Positions 39,398 through 49,958 of a stretch of DNA of 64,000 bases are shown in pieces. This DNA is from Pelagibacterales bacterium SAG-MED17 (GTDB lineage Bacteria > Pseudomonadota > Alphaproteobacteria > Pelagibacterales > Pelagibacteraceae). How positions within the stretch are numbered: position 1 is the stretch's first letter; each line of letters begins with the position of its first letter. The stretch covers positions 62,001 to 126,000 of the forward strand of contig JACWDO010000001.1 of NCBI GenBank assembly GCA_014654115.1, read 5' to 3'. The notes under the pieces were generated by a model, which was not told where the DNA came from, ran no database searches, and was given only the letters and a program-made list of their open reading frames with translations. The position numbers and the translations under genes were made by a program.

Positions 39398-41461
39398 CTA
39401 GGATTCTATTCTTGAAAAGTTGAAATAGTTATCAAAAGTTTTACACAACATATTTAATAGTTCTAATCTATTTTTTTTAATTATTATATCTTCATCATTA
39501 ACAATAACATTATCGAAAAAATTGTTTACTTCATTCTTAATGCTGGATAAGACTTTTAGACTTTCTTCATAATTTTCGTCTTTTCCAATACTCAAAAAAT
39601 ATTTTCTTATATCATTTATTTTTTTATATAATTTTTTCTCATAATCATTTTTAAATAAACCTGGATCTGCAAACCCAAGGGTTTCTAATGATATTTTTTC
39701 TTCACTATTCAATATATTCGAACATCTTTTGTATACTGCAATAGTTTGAGAGCCAATTTCTTTTTTAACATTTTTATTTAAACATAAAGATTTTTTATAA
39801 GCTTTTAATAAATCATCTAATCCAAGCAAAAATGTTGAACTTTCAATTATATCTTGTCTTATTTTTTTTTCCTTTAAATAATTTCTTAATCTTTCAATTA
39901 TAAATTCACTTAATTCTTTTTGTATTTTTTTTATATCAAATTCATAGCCTTGGTCTCTATATGTGGAGCAGGTATAAACAATTAAATCTTTTAGTTTGAT
40001 TTTTATTTCGTTTTCAACAATTAGTCTGACAAGACTTATAGCCATTCTTCTTATGGCATATGGATCTTTTGAGCTAGTAGGTTTTAGATTAATTCCAAAA
40101 AAACCCACTAGTGAATCTATTTTATCACTTAAAGATAAAGCAATACTGTACATTTTTTTTGGTAATTTACTTTCCATCCCATTGGGCAAATATTGTTCAG
40201 ACACTGCAAGACAAACTTCTTTATCAAAACCTTGAAACTTAGCAAAATGACCTCCAACAATACCTTGGAGCTCTGGAAACTCTCCAACAAGATCTGACAT
40301 CAAATCAACTTTACAAATTGATGAGGCTATTTCAATTTTATCTTTACTAATTAAAAAATCATCAGAAATTAATGAAGATAATTTTCTCATACGTTGGATT
40401 TTATCAAAATAGGATCCTAAACCCTTAAAGTAATTTATATTTTTTAACCTATCTACTTGTTTAACTAAATTTTGGGTTTTGTTTTTTTCCCAAAAAAACT
40501 CCGCATCGCTTAATCTTGCTTCTATCACTCTCTCATTTCCTAATTTAACTAACCCTCTGGTATCTTTTATATCTGAAACTACAAAAAAATTATTTGTAAG
40601 ATTATTTTTTTTATCAAAAGTTGGTAAATATTTTTGATGACTTTGCATAGTCGTTATCAATATTTCACTTGGTATATTCAAAAATTTATTATCAAAATTG
40701 CAAATAATTACTGTAGGCTTTTCGACTATATTTACTATTTCATCGATAAGCTTATTATTCTGTTCGATTTTTAAATTTTGTTTATTAATTATTTCATTAA
40801 TTTTATTTTGTATAAATTTTTTTCTTAAATCTTGTTCAATTAAAATACCTTTTTGTTTAAAAAATTTTAAATACGAATTAAAATCGTTAAAAATTTTCAT
40901 ACCTTCTTCTAGCGATTTATCTGTAAAAGTTTTGTTTGAGCTATTTATGTGATTAAAATTAAAATTTAAAAGTTTTTTATTGAATGTTGCTAAAATAGAT
41001 TTAAGAGGTCTACCCCAATATAGATCGTAATTAGACCACTTCATTGATTTATTCCAAGATATCTTTGTTAAAATTTCACTTAAATTTTTTTCTAATAAAT
41101 CTGAAACTTTTACTTTTTGTGACTCTTTTTTAAAAAAATAGAATTCACCTTTCTCAGTATCTTTTTTAAAGATTTTTTCAGATGTTGTGTTATTTGATCT
41201 GATAAATCCCTCCAATGCTTTTTCAGGAGCATTAACATTTGGGCCTCGTATTTCCTCTGAGTTTAGCTTGATTTCATTTGGGATTTTATCAATATATAAA
41301 ACTAGTCTATTCGGTGTTGAATAAACATTGAAATTTTCGTTAAATTTTATTTGGTTATCAATAAAAAAATTTTTAATATTTCTTTTTAATTCATTCCTTG
41401 CATTTATCTGAAGCTTTGCAGGAATTTCCTCACTAAATAATTCTACAAATAATTCTGACAT
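39398..41461 (-). CDS. glyS: Glycyl-tRNA synthetase beta subunit
   Basis: 687 residues, typical for the bacterial beta chain. Starts with [18 protein letters not shown], the family N-terminus. It has the HD-like central domain (ATMQSHQKYLP-type QSHQKYLPTFD) and a C-terminal DALR/anticodon-like region. It works with GlyQ as an alpha2beta2 enzyme. Its start overlaps the glyQ stop by one base. Confidence 0.96.
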   Translation of the reverse strand: MSELFVELFSEEIPAKLQINARNELKRNIKNFFIDNQIKFNENFNVYSTPNRLVLYIDKIPNEIKLNSEEIRGPNVNAPEKALEGFIRSNNTTSEKIFKKDTEKGEFYFFKKESQKVKVSDLLEKNLSEILTKISWNKSMKWSNYDLYWGRPLKSILATFNKKLLNFNFNHINSSNKTFTDKSLEEGMKIFNDFNSYLKFFKQKGILIEQDLRKKFIQNKINEIINKQNLKIEQNNKLIDEIVNIVEKPTVIICNFDNKFLNIPSEILITTMQSHQKYLPTFDKKNNLTNNFFVVSDIKDTRGLVKLGNERVIEARLSDAEFFWEKNKTQNLVKQVDRLKNINYFKGLGSYFDKIQRMRKLSSLISDDFLISKDKIEIASSICKVDLMSDLVGEFPELQGIVGGHFAKFQGFDKEVCLAVSEQYLPNGMESKLPKKMYSIALSLSDKIDSLVGFFGINLKPTSSKDPYAIRRMAISLVRLIVENEIKIKLKDLIVYTCSTYRDQGYEFDIKKIQKELSEFIIERLRNYLKEKKIRQDIIESSTFLLGLDDLLKAYKKSLCLNKNVKKEIGSQTIAVYKRCSNILNSEEKISLETLGFADPGLFKNDYEKKLYKKINDIRKYFLSIGKDENYEESLKVLSSIKNEVNNFFDNVIVNDEDIIIKKNRLELLNMLCKTFDNYFNFSRIES

Positions 41462-42333
41462 TAACTTTGGCTTTCAATCCAAACTTTCCCAATTGATTTA
41501 GTTAATTCTCTTATTCTTGCAATATATTCAGCCCTTTGTGCAACACTAATCACACCTCTTGCATCTAAAATATTAAAGACATGACTACATTTTAAACATT
41601 GATCATAAGCTGGAAAAGAAATCTTTTTTTCAACTAATAATTTTGTTTCTTCTTCAAGCATTTCAAATATTTTAAATAAGTTATCAGTATTAGCATATTC
41701 GAAATTGTAAGCTGAAAATTCTTTCTCTGATTGATGAAAAACATCTTTGTATGTAATCCCTTCATCATTCCAAATTAAATCGAAAACACTTTTTTTGTTT
41801 TGAATAAACATGCACAATCTCTCTAATCCATAAGTAATTTCAACTGAAACAGGTTTGCATTCAACACCAGCCATTTGTTGGAAATAGGTAAATTGTGTTA
41901 CTTCCATACCATCACACCAAACTTCCCATCCAAGACCTGCTGCTCCTAATGTAGGACTTTCCCAATCATCTTCAACAAATCTTATGTCATGTTCTTCGTG
42001 ATTAATACCTATTGATGACAAACTATTTAAATATATCTTTTTAATTTCTTTTGGTGAAGGTTTTATTAAAACTTGGAATTGATAGTAATGTTGTAATCTA
42101 TTGGGGTTATCGCCATATCTTCCATCAGTCGGTCTACGTGATGGTTGAACATATGCAGTTTTCCATGGTTTTGGACCAAGCGATCTAAGCGTGGTTGCGG
42201 GATGGAATGTTCCTGCTCCTACTTCTAGATCATAAGGTTGTAATATTACACAACCTTTTTTTGACCAGTACTTTTGTAAGTTAAAGATTGTATCTTGAAA
42301 AGATAAAGTTTTTTTTTTTATTTTAGAGACCAT
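41461..42333 (-). CDS. glyQ: Glycyl-tRNA synthetase alpha subunit
   Basis: 290 residues, normal length. Diagnostic segments: [23 protein letters not shown] (split here: [14 protein letters not shown]), [12 protein letters not shown] and [14 protein letters not shown]. It is the catalytic class II chain that activates glycine. It overlaps the upstream peptidase gene by 11 bp and glyS by one base. Confidence 0.97.
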   Translation of the reverse strand: MVSKIKKKTLSFQDTIFNLQKYWSKKGCVILQPYDLEVGAGTFHPATTLRSLGPKPWKTAYVQPSRRPTDGRYGDNPNRLQHYYQFQVLIKPSPKEIKKIYLNSLSSIGINHEEHDIRFVEDDWESPTLGAAGLGWEVWCDGMEVTQFTYFQQMAGVECKPVSVEITYGLERLCMFIQNKKSVFDLIWNDEGITYKDVFHQSEKEFSAYNFEYANTDNLFKIFEMLEEETKLLVEKKISFPAYDQCLKCSHVFNILDARGVISVAQRAEYIARIRELTKSIGKVWIESQS

Positions 42334-43132
42334 ACCTTTGCCAGATTGATCTTTCTTCTAATAAACTAATAATTTTATCCACATAATTTTCAGAGGATGA
42401 TAGCTTTTTTGTCAACCACCCTTTACTTTTTCCAAATTTTTTAATTTCTAAATCATCTCCATACTTCTCTCTTAATATTTGCTCTGCATTTCCTAATCCA
42501 TCGATTAGTCCTAATTCTTTTGCTTTTTTTCCAGCCCAAAATTCCCCAGAGAAAAGCTCAATACCAGAGTTTTTGTTAAGTTTCTTGTTTCTGCTCTCCT
42601 CAACAACATCTATAAAATCTTGATGTATTTCTAATTGGATATTTTTTAAACGATTAATGTCTTCTTCTTTTTCGTCTAAAAAAGGGTCTAGAGTACTTTT
42701 ATTTTTTCCAGCGGTGTAAACTCTCCTTTCAATCCCAATTTTTTCTATTAAATTTTTAAAACCAAATGATGACGAAATAACTCCAATAGACCCTATGATT
42801 GAACTTGAGTTAGCATAAATTTCATCGCCAGCGCACGAAATAAGATATCCTCCAGATGCCGCCACATCTTCAGCAAAAACAATCACTTTTTTTTTGGTTT
42901 TTTTAGATTGCTCTTTTATAAGTTTGTAGATCAAATGTGATTGTACCGGAGATCCGCCTGGTGAATTAATTGTGATTGCAACGGCTAAAGCTTTTTTTAC
43001 TGAGAAAGCTTTTTTTATTATTTCTTCCTCACTTGAAAATTCTATTCCTTGTCTGAATCTTCCAACATTTCCTATAACACCTGATAATCTTAGGTGACTT
43101 ATTATTTTTTTTTTTTTTAAAAATGAGAACAT
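42323..43132 (-). CDS. sppA: S49 family (SppA-type) signal peptide peptidase
   Basis: 269 residues, short SppA form. ASGGYLIS contains the nucleophile Ser93, and [11 protein letters not shown] contains the probable general base Lys145. [10 protein letters not shown] is the oxyanion region. No obvious N-terminal membrane helix is present, unlike typical SppA, so it may be peripheral or cytoplasmic-facing. Codons 5-9 are read through a 14-base homopolymer, discussed under findings. First in the sppA-glyQ-glyS-ppdK operon. Confidence 0.9.
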   Translation of the reverse strand: MFSFLKKKKIISHLRLSGVIGNVGRFRQGIEFSSEEEIIKKAFSVKKALAVAITINSPGGSPVQSHLIYKLIKEQSKKTKKKVIVFAEDVAASGGYLISCAGDEIYANSSSIIGSIGVISSSFGFKNLIEKIGIERRVYTAGKNKSTLDPFLDEKEEDINRLKNIQLEIHQDFIDVVEESRNKKLNKNSGIELFSGEFWAGKKAKELGLIDGLGNAEQILREKYGDDLEIKKFGKSKGWLTKKLSSSENYVDKIISLLEERSIWQRYGL

Positions 43133-43200
43133 TAGAATTGTTATAAGTTTTTTTATTATATTATAAACCCTAGTTATAATTAAAGAATAAGGTGCGTCAA

Positions 43201-43231
43201 TTGATAAGTATATTAATAAATTGGATATAAT
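43201..43231 (+). promoter_or_regulatory. Candidate ispB promoter with very short leader
   Basis: TTGATA (43201-43206), 19-bp spacer, TATAAT (43226-43231). The expected start site is about 2 nt before the ATG at 43240, or about 5 nt before the alternative ATG at 43243. The spacer is slightly long. Confidence 0.45.
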
Positions 43232-43239
43232 AGTTTTGA

Positions 43240-44256
43240 ATGATGGGAACTGTAATACAGCTAAAAAAACAAATTAACAATTCTTATGCAGATTTAAAAA
43301 ATTCAGTAGAGGATAAACTGATTCTAGTAGAAGAAAAAATTAATTCTAGACTATCAAGTAAAGTTGACCTGGTACAAAAGATGACCAAGTATCACCTAAA
43401 AACTGGCGGGAAAAGGCTAAGAGCGCTCTTGACCCTACAATGTGCTAAAATTTGTGAATATAAAAAAGGGTTAAGAGATGTAAATCTTGCTGCTTGTGTA
43501 GAACTAATACATGCGGCTACATTAATGCATGACGATGTAATAGATAGTGCAGACATAAGAAGAGGAAAAAAAACACTAAATACAATCTGGGGAAATCATT
43601 CCTCAATTTTGGTTGGCGACTATTTGCTAAGCAAATGTTTTGAGATGATGGTAGAAGATGGAAATTTAGAATTATTAAAACTTTTAGCAACTACATCATC
43701 TGAAATTGCACAAGGTGAGGTACTCCAATTACAGCACAATAAAGAAATAGATATCTTGGAGGAAACATATCTTAATATTATATCATCAAAAACTGCGTCT
43801 TTATTTGCAGCAGCAACTAAAGTTGGCGCGATTGTTGCTGAAAAAGATTTAAAATATAAAAATGCTTTAGAATTTTATGGAAAAAACCTAGGTCTTACAT
43901 TTCAGATAGCTGATGACACATTAGACTATAATTCTGAATTAAAATTATTTGGAAAACATATTGGCAATGATTTTTACGAAGGAAAAGTAACTTTACCTAT
44001 AATTTTGCTTTATCAAAAAGTTGATAAGTTAGAAAAAGAAAAATTAAAATCTTATTTTGAAAAAGACATTCGTGAAAAGCAAGATTTAGAACATGTCTTA
44101 GATTTAATAAAAAAAAATAATATTATTAATGAGTGTTATAAAAAAGCAGAACATTATATTAATTTAGCTTCTAATTCTTTGAGTGTATTTGACGAGTCTG
44201 ATGAAAAAAATATATTAAAAAGCTTAACTTCTTTTAGTATTGAAAGAAATTTTTAA
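43240..44256 (+). CDS. ispB: Polyprenyl (octaprenyl-type) diphosphate synthase
   Basis: 338 residues. First aspartate-rich motif in LMHDDVIDSADIRRGKKT (DDxxD) and second in FQIADDTLDY. GGKRLRALLTL is the IPP-binding segment. It elongates farnesyl diphosphate to the long side chain of ubiquinone. Two adjacent ATG codons are possible starts. Chain length cannot be read reliably. It ends in a TTAA shared with convergent pdxH. Confidence 0.92.
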   Translation: MMGTVIQLKKQINNSYADLKNSVEDKLILVEEKINSRLSSKVDLVQKMTKYHLKTGGKRLRALLTLQCAKICEYKKGLRDVNLAACVELIHAATLMHDDVIDSADIRRGKKTLNTIWGNHSSILVGDYLLSKCFEMMVEDGNLELLKLLATTSSEIAQGEVLQLQHNKEIDILEETYLNIISSKTASLFAAATKVGAIVAEKDLKYKNALEFYGKNLGLTFQIADDTLDYNSELKLFGKHIGNDFYEGKVTLPIILLYQKVDKLEKEKLKSYFEKDIREKQDLEHVLDLIKKNNIINECYKKAEHYINLASNSLSVFDESDEKNILKSLTSFSIERNF

Positions 44257-44876
44257 GGACTTAACAATACTTTTTTCCAATTTTTATTTTTTATAGTATA
44301 TTTTAATCTTTCATGAATTCGATTCTGTCCATCTAACCAAAATTCAATTTCTTTAGGTTTAATTCTCCAACCAGACCAATGTTCAGGACGAGGTATTTTA
44401 TTTTTGTTTGGAAATTTTTGTTTAAATTCTTCAATGGACTTATATAAATCTTTTCTTTCTTTTAAAACAGAGCTCTGCTTTGAGGCCCAAGCGCCAATTC
44501 TACTTCCGTAGGCTCTTGAATTATAATAAGCATCGGCCTCTTTTTTTGATACTTTTGAGGCAATACCAATTATTCTAATTTGCCTTTGCAGACTTTTCCA
44601 ATGGAAGCACATAGAAATTTTTGAGGTATTTTTGATAGCTTTACTTTTATCACTATTTAAGTTTGTATAGAAAACAAACCCATTTTTATCAAAATCTTTA
44701 AGAAGCACCATTCTAACTGTTGGAAATCCATTTTTATTTACAGTCCCAACCGCAAACGCGTTTGGATCATTAATTTCGGTTTTTTTTGCTTTATTGAACC
44801 ATTCCTCAAAAAGTTTTATTGGATTATTATGATCTTTAAAGCAAAGATTTAGTCCAAGTGAGTTTTTTTCGTTCAT
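44253..44876 (-). CDS. pdxH: Pyridoxamine 5'-phosphate oxidase
   Basis: 207 residues. FMN-binding and substrate motifs include NGFPTVRMVLLKD, FYTNLNSDKSKAI, CFHWKSLQRQIRI and the C-terminal WRIKPKEIEFW...RIHERL. It oxidises pyridoxine or pyridoxamine 5'-phosphate to pyridoxal phosphate. It is divergent from aroC with a 32-bp gap. Confidence 0.95.
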   Translation of the reverse strand: MNEKNSLGLNLCFKDHNNPIKLFEEWFNKAKKTEINDPNAFAVGTVNKNGFPTVRMVLLKDFDKNGFVFYTNLNSDKSKAIKNTSKISMCFHWKSLQRQIRIIGIASKVSKKEADAYYNSRAYGSRIGAWASKQSSVLKERKDLYKSIEEFKQKFPNKNKIPRPEHWSGWRIKPKEIEFWLDGQNRIHERLKYTIKNKNWKKVLLSP

Positions 44877-44908
44877 AAATTTAAAAAAATAATTTATACA
44901 TTAAAATA

Positions 44909-45994
44909 ATGTCATTTAATACTTTTGGAAAGTTATTTAGATTTACTACTTGGGGAGAATCACATGGTCCAGCCATAGGTTGCGTTGTTGATGGCTGCCC
45001 TCCAAATATTCCTATAAAAGAGAGTGATATACAAAAAGAACTTAATAAAAGAAAACCAGGACAATCTAAGTTCACAACCCAAAGAAAAGAAGACGATAAA
45101 ATTAATATTTTATCTGGTGTTTTTGAGGGCAGAACGACTGGAACTCCAATTTCTCTTATAATCAATAATAAAGATATGAGATCTAGAGATTATGAGACAA
45201 TAAAGAACAAATTTAGACCAGGGCATGCAGATTATACTTATTTTAAAAAATACGGAATCCGAGATTACAGAGGTGGTGGAAGACAATCTGCTCGTGAGAC
45301 TGCAGCAAGAGTTGCAGCAGGAGCTATTGCAAAAGTTGTTTTAAAAAATAAAATTGGTAAAAAATACCAAGCTGTTGGTGCTGTAACGCAATTAGGAATA
45401 TTAGGATGTGATTTAAAGAAATGGAAAGACAAAACAATTTCTAGTAATCCTTTTTTTTGTCCTGACAAAACTGTTCTTAAGCTTTGGGAAAAATATTTAC
45501 TTGGGATTAGAAAAGCTGGATCATCTTGTGGAGCAATTATTGAGGTTAGAGCAAGAGGAGTCCCTTTGGGGCTTGGAGCACCAATATATTCAAAATTAGA
45601 TATGGATCTTGCAGCAGCAATGATGAGCATTAATGCTGTGAAAGGAGTAAATATTGGATCAGGAATGAACTCAGCAATGTCAACTGGTGAAGAAAACTCT
45701 GATGAAATATTGAGAAGAAAAGGTAAGACTAGTTTCAAATCAAATAATGCTGGAGGAATTCTGGGAGGAATATCTACTGGACAAGAGATAAATGTTTCAT
45801 TTGCAGTAAAACCAACATCCTCCATTTTGGCATCTAGGAAAACAATTGATAGGTTTGGGAAGAATACCCTAATATCCGTTAAAGGAAGGCATGACCCTTG
45901 TGTTGGAATTAGAGCAGTTCCAATAGGAGAGGCTATGATGCACTGTGTAATTCTTGATCACTATTTAATGAATACGGCTCAGAATAAAATCTAA
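44909..45994 (+). CDS. aroC: Chorismate synthase
   Basis: 361 residues. Signatures [17 protein letters not shown] (about 12-28), [14 protein letters not shown] and [19 protein letters not shown] are diagnostic, and [14 protein letters not shown] is near the C-terminus. It makes chorismate from EPSP with reduced FMN. A TATACA box 8 bp before the ATG suggests a near-leaderless transcript. It shares a CTAA with the stop of convergent dxs. Confidence 0.97.
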   Translation: MSFNTFGKLFRFTTWGESHGPAIGCVVDGCPPNIPIKESDIQKELNKRKPGQSKFTTQRKEDDKINILSGVFEGRTTGTPISLIINNKDMRSRDYETIKNKFRPGHADYTYFKKYGIRDYRGGGRQSARETAARVAAGAIAKVVLKNKIGKKYQAVGAVTQLGILGCDLKKWKDKTISSNPFFCPDKTVLKLWEKYLLGIRKAGSSCGAIIEVRARGVPLGLGAPIYSKLDMDLAAAMMSINAVKGVNIGSGMNSAMSTGEENSDEILRRKGKTSFKSNNAGGILGGISTGQEINVSFAVKPTSSILASRKTIDRFGKNTLISVKGRHDPCVGIRAVPIGEAMMHCVILDHYLMNTAQNKI

Positions 45995-47904
45995 TTAGAT
46001 TTTTTAATTAAAACTTTTGAATTTAACGTATCTAAAATTTTATTTTCTATACCGATTGAGTCAAGATTTGCAAACTTATACATTAACTCTGGTTTATCAT
46101 GATCAATAAACCTATCAGGTAATATCATTGATCTAAATTTAAGATTGCTATCTAATAAATTTTTTTCACTTAAATACTGACTTACATGAGATCCGAATCC
46201 TCCAATTGAACCCTCTTCTATTGTGATCAAAACCTCATGTTCTGTAGCAATTTGCCATATTAAATTTTCATCTAAAGGTTTTGCAAATCTTGCATCAATA
46301 ATAGAAATATCAATTCCTTTTTTTATCAAATTCTCAGAAGCCAAAATACACTCATGTAATCTTCCTCCAAAATTTAAGATTGCAACTTTTTTTCCTTCTT
46401 TAATTATTTTTGCTTTACCCAATTCAATTTTCTCAGTTATTTCAGGTAATTGGACTCCCACACCATTTCCCCTTGGATATCTAAAAGCTGATGGTCTATC
46501 GTTTATATCCATTGATGTATTGATCATTCTTACTAGCTCGGCTTCATCGCTTGCTGCCATTACCACAAAATTTGGTAATGTTGAAAGGTATGTTATATCA
46601 AAAGATCCAGCATGAGTTGGGCCATCAGCTCCAACTAACCCTGCTCTATCTATAGCAAATCTAACGGGCAAAGATTGTATAGCAACATCGTGAACGACCT
46701 GATCGTAAGCTCTTTGAAGAAAAGTTGAATATATTGCAGCATAAGGTTTATACCCTTCAGTAGCCATGCCTGCAGCAAAAGTAACCGCATGTTGCTCTGC
46801 TATTCCAACATCAAACATTCTATCTGGAAATTTTTTTCCAAACAGATCCAATCCTGTTCCTGATGGCATCGCAGCAGTTATACCAACGACTTTACTATCT
46901 TTTTCTGCATGTTTGATTAATGAATTGGCAAAAACTTTTGTATACGAAGGGGTATTAGATTTAGATTTTACTTGTTCTCCTGTCTTTATATTGAATTTTG
47001 ATACTCCATGAAACTTATCTTCTGATTTTTCAGCAAACGAATAACCTTTTCCTTTTTTAGTTTTAACATGTATTAAAATTGGTCCATCATAATTAATATC
47101 TTTTGCATTATTAAATACTGAAACCATTGAGTCAATATCGTGTCCATCTATTGGTCCAATATAGTAAAACCCCATAGAATTAAATAATGTTCCACCAGTA
47201 ACTGCGGATCTTAAAAAATCTTCGGCTTTTCCGGCTTTATTTTTAAATCTTTTTGAAAAAGCGGATATGATTAATTTTAAGGTCTCTCTAAGACTAAAGT
47301 AAATTTTACCAGATAAAATTTTTGCAAGATATTTTCTCATTGCACCAACAGGTTTGGCTATAGACATATCGTTGTCATTTAAAACAACAATCATCTTTGT
47401 TTTACTTTCACCTGCGTTATTCATCGCCTCATAAGCCATACCAGCGCTTATCGCTCCATCGCCTATAACTGCAATTACATTACCTGATTTATTTGATAAT
47501 TTATTAGCTACTGCTATTCCTAATGATGAAGAAATAGAAGTTGAACTATGAGCAGCACCAAATGGATCATACTCACTTTCTGATCTTTTTGTAAAACCTG
47601 ACAATCCCTCCCCTTTTCTAAGAGTTCTTATTTGATTTTTTCTACCAGTTAATATTTTATGTGGATAAGTTTGGTGCCCCACATCCCAAATTAATTTGTC
47701 ATGAGGAGTATTAAAAATATAATGCAAAACAACAGTCAATTCAACAACTCCTAGACCTGCACCTAAATGTCCTCCTGTTTCAGAAACAACATCAATTAAT
47801 TCTTTTCGAACCTCGTCTGCCAAAATTTTAATCTCCGATTGAGATAATTTTCTAACATCATCTGGGAAATTAATATTATTTAGAAATTTATAATTATTGC
47901 TCAC
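45991..47904 (-). CDS. dxs: 1-deoxy-D-xylulose-5-phosphate synthase
   Basis: 637 residues. Motifs: [17 protein letters not shown], the TPP motif [16 protein letters not shown], and [15 protein letters not shown]. It condenses pyruvate and glyceraldehyde 3-phosphate, the entry step of the MEP pathway. It overlaps ispA by 4 bp, so the precursor and prenyl-elongation enzymes are co-expressed. Confidence 0.97.
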   Translation of the reverse strand: MSNNYKFLNNINFPDDVRKLSQSEIKILADEVRKELIDVVSETGGHLGAGLGVVELTVVLHYIFNTPHDKLIWDVGHQTYPHKILTGRKNQIRTLRKGEGLSGFTKRSESEYDPFGAAHSSTSISSSLGIAVANKLSNKSGNVIAVIGDGAISAGMAYEAMNNAGESKTKMIVVLNDNDMSIAKPVGAMRKYLAKILSGKIYFSLRETLKLIISAFSKRFKNKAGKAEDFLRSAVTGGTLFNSMGFYYIGPIDGHDIDSMVSVFNNAKDINYDGPILIHVKTKKGKGYSFAEKSEDKFHGVSKFNIKTGEQVKSKSNTPSYTKVFANSLIKHAEKDSKVVGITAAMPSGTGLDLFGKKFPDRMFDVGIAEQHAVTFAAGMATEGYKPYAAIYSTFLQRAYDQVVHDVAIQSLPVRFAIDRAGLVGADGPTHAGSFDITYLSTLPNFVVMAASDEAELVRMINTSMDINDRPSAFRYPRGNGVGVQLPEITEKIELGKAKIIKEGKKVAILNFGGRLHECILASENLIKKGIDISIIDARFAKPLDENLIWQIATEHEVLITIEEGSIGGFGSHVSQYLSEKNLLDSNLKFRSMILPDRFIDHDKPELMYKFANLDSIGIENKILDTLNSKVLIKKSN

Positions 47905-48770
47905 TTTGTTCTATTTAAAATATAATTTATTGTTTCTCTAAAATCGTCACCTTTTTTTCCAAAAATTTTTAAACTTTTGAATATTTTTAATTTTAAGTTA
48001 TCTGCGTATTTAACAGTATTATTAGTACCTAGTAAACTTATTAAAGTAGCTTTTCCCTTTTTCAAATCTTTTTTGGTTTTTTTTCCTACACTAGATGTTT
48101 TGCCTCTTAGGTCTATCAAGTCATCAGCAATTTGAAATAATAAGCCAATTTCATTACCTATTTTGTTGAACTTATTTAGATATTTTGTTTTACCAGAAAT
48201 GATAACAGGAGCAACACAGCAAAAACTGAAAAGCTTTCCCGTCTTTTTAATTTGCATTTCTATAATTTGTTTTTTATTTTTTTTTATTTTTTCATAACTC
48301 AAGTCTAAAAACTGACCTCCAGCAATTCCCGTATGTCCCGAACTTTCAGAGAGAAGGTTTATTAATTTAATTTTTTTTTGTTCATTTAAATTTAATCCTG
48401 TCTGGCTAAGAATTTGAAAGGCAATAGTTAGAAGGGAATTTCCAGCAAGAATTGCTGTCGACTCACTAAATTTCTTATGTGTTGTTAATTTTCCTCTCCT
48501 TAAGTTATCATTGTCCATACATGGTAAATCATCATGAATAAGCGAGTAAGCATGTATACATTCAACTGCTGCCGCAACATGCAAAATTTTTTTTTCATCT
48601 ATTTTGAATATAGATCCGATATCAAAGAGTATTTTTGATCTTACTTTTTTTCCTCCAGGAAGAAGTCCATAAAGCATTGGTTTTACGAGCTCAGTTTTTT
48701 TTTGTTTAGAAAAATATTTATAAAGATAGTCGTTAGTTCTATTAACTATTTTATTTAATTTTTTTTGCAT
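47901..48770 (-). CDS. ispA: Farnesyl diphosphate synthase
   Basis: 289 residues. [10 protein letters not shown] gives the first Asp-rich motif with the bacterial FPP-synthase spacing (DDxxxxD), and [10 protein letters not shown] the second. GGKKVRSKI is the IPP-binding segment. It makes geranyl and farnesyl diphosphate for ubiquinone and undecaprenyl carriers. It overlaps xseB by 20 bp and dxs by 4 bp, the standard xseB-ispA-dxs order. Confidence 0.95.
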   Translation of the reverse strand: MQKKLNKIVNRTNDYLYKYFSKQKKTELVKPMLYGLLPGGKKVRSKILFDIGSIFKIDEKKILHVAAAVECIHAYSLIHDDLPCMDNDNLRRGKLTTHKKFSESTAILAGNSLLTIAFQILSQTGLNLNEQKKIKLINLLSESSGHTGIAGGQFLDLSYEKIKKNKKQIIEMQIKKTGKLFSFCCVAPVIISGKTKYLNKFNKIGNEIGLLFQIADDLIDLRGKTSSVGKKTKKDLKKGKATLISLLGTNNTVKYADNLKLKIFKSLKIFGKKGDDFRETINYILNRTK

Positions 48771-49005
48771 TTTTATTTGATTTTATATCTTTAATTTTGA
48801 AATTTGTTTTATCTGATATTTCTTTTAAATTTTTTTGGAATTTTTTTTCTATTAATTTATTAATTTTTAATAAATTTGCATAATCTTCAGATGTATTTTC
48901 TATGTTATTTTCATTTTCTAAATTTCTAATAATTTTGTCAGCTAAATCAGTAAGCTCGTTTAAAGATTTTAATGCAATATCATCTGGCAAATTTTTTTCA
49001 TTCAT
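48751..49005 (-). CDS. xseB: Exodeoxyribonuclease VII small subunit
   Basis: 84 residues, helical and charged. Identified by length, the LKSLNELTDLADKIIRNLE-type first helix and its invariant place before ispA-dxs. It assembles with XseA into exonuclease VII. The Lys-rich C-terminal 20 residues extend beyond the usual core. Only 20 bp separate its start from the divergent tsaC start. Confidence 0.85.
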   Translation of the reverse strand: MNEKNLPDDIALKSLNELTDLADKIIRNLENENNIENTSEDYANLLKINKLIEKKFQKNLKEISDKTNFKIKDIKSNKNAKKIK

Positions 49006-49025
49006 ATATTAGTTGGTAATATTAT

Positions 49026-49958
49026 ATGAAAAAGAATGATTCAAATATTAAAAAAGCTATAAAATACTTAAATAATAATGATTGTATAGCAATCCCTACT
49101 GAGACAGTCTATGGATTAGCCGGAAATGCATACTCAGATAAAGCGGTTTCTAGAATTTATAAATTAAAAAAAAGGCCAAAGAATAATCCTTTGATTGTTC
49201 ACTATTATAGTCTAAATGACTTAAAAAAAGATTGCAAAATTGAGAATACTTTCGATAAACTTTTTAAAAAATTTTGTCCAGGACCTATATCATTTGTTTT
49301 AAGATTAAAAAAGACGAGTAAAATTTCAAAAATTATTACAAATAATTCAAATTCAATAGCTGTAAGATTCCCAAGTCACCCTTTAACTAGAAAACTATTA
49401 AATAAAATTAATTATCCACTTGCGGCGCCTAGTGCTAATATTTCAACAAGTATAAGTCCAGTTTCAAAACAGGATGTGGTTGATGAATTTGGTCCTAAAT
49501 TAAAATTTATCTTAGATGGCGGTTCCTCAAAAGTAGGTATAGAATCAACTATAATAAACCTTATTGGAAAACCTCATATTTTAAGATTAGGGGGAATAAA
49601 CAGTAAATTGATCTATAAATTAATTAATTCATTAGAAAATAAGAGTAAAAAAATAATTAAAATAAAAGTTCCTGGAACTAGTAAATTACATTATTCACCT
49701 GGAATACCTGTGAGACTAAATGCCAAAAAAAATTTTTTAAATGAAGCATTTATTTTGATAAAAAAAAGGAGAAATTTAAATAAAAATTATTTTTATTTGA
49801 GTAAGACAAATAATTTAAAAGAAGCTGCAAAAAATTTGTACAAAATATTCAGAGTGATAAAAAAAAAAGGATACAAAAAAATTGCTATTGAAAAAATACC
49901 AAATATTAATATTGGTGAAGCAATAAACGATAGAATTTTGAGAGCATCAAAAAAATGA
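49026..49958 (+). CDS. tsaC: L-threonylcarbamoyladenylate synthase
   Basis: 310 residues, the longer Sua5-type. An N-terminal YrdC domain with IPTETVYGLAGNA (22-34), KKRPKNNPLIVHY and FPSHPLTRKLL is followed by a shorter Sua5 C-terminal domain (from about 215). It makes the adenylate used for t6A37 of ANN-decoding tRNAs. Its stop overlaps the next gene start by 4 bp. Confidence 0.93.
   Translation: MKKNDSNIKKAIKYLNNNDCIAIPTETVYGLAGNAYSDKAVSRIYKLKKRPKNNPLIVHYYSLNDLKKDCKIENTFDKLFKKFCPGPISFVLRLKKTSKISKIITNNSNSIAVRFPSHPLTRKLLNKINYPLAAPSANISTSISPVSKQDVVDEFGPKLKFILDGGSSKVGIESTIINLIGKPHILRLGGINSKLIYKLINSLENKSKKIIKIKVPGTSKLHYSPGIPVRLNAKKNFLNEAFILIKKRRNLNKNYFYLSKTNNLKEAAKNLYKIFRVIKKKGYKKIAIEKIPNINIGEAINDRILRASKK

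Noticed and set aside
45265-45825. 186-codon open frame on the minus strand
   Set aside because: Fully antisense to aroC, whose motifs are intact; no start signal or family likeness.
46223-46615. 130-codon open frame on the plus strand
   Set aside because: Antisense to dxs; shadow frame.
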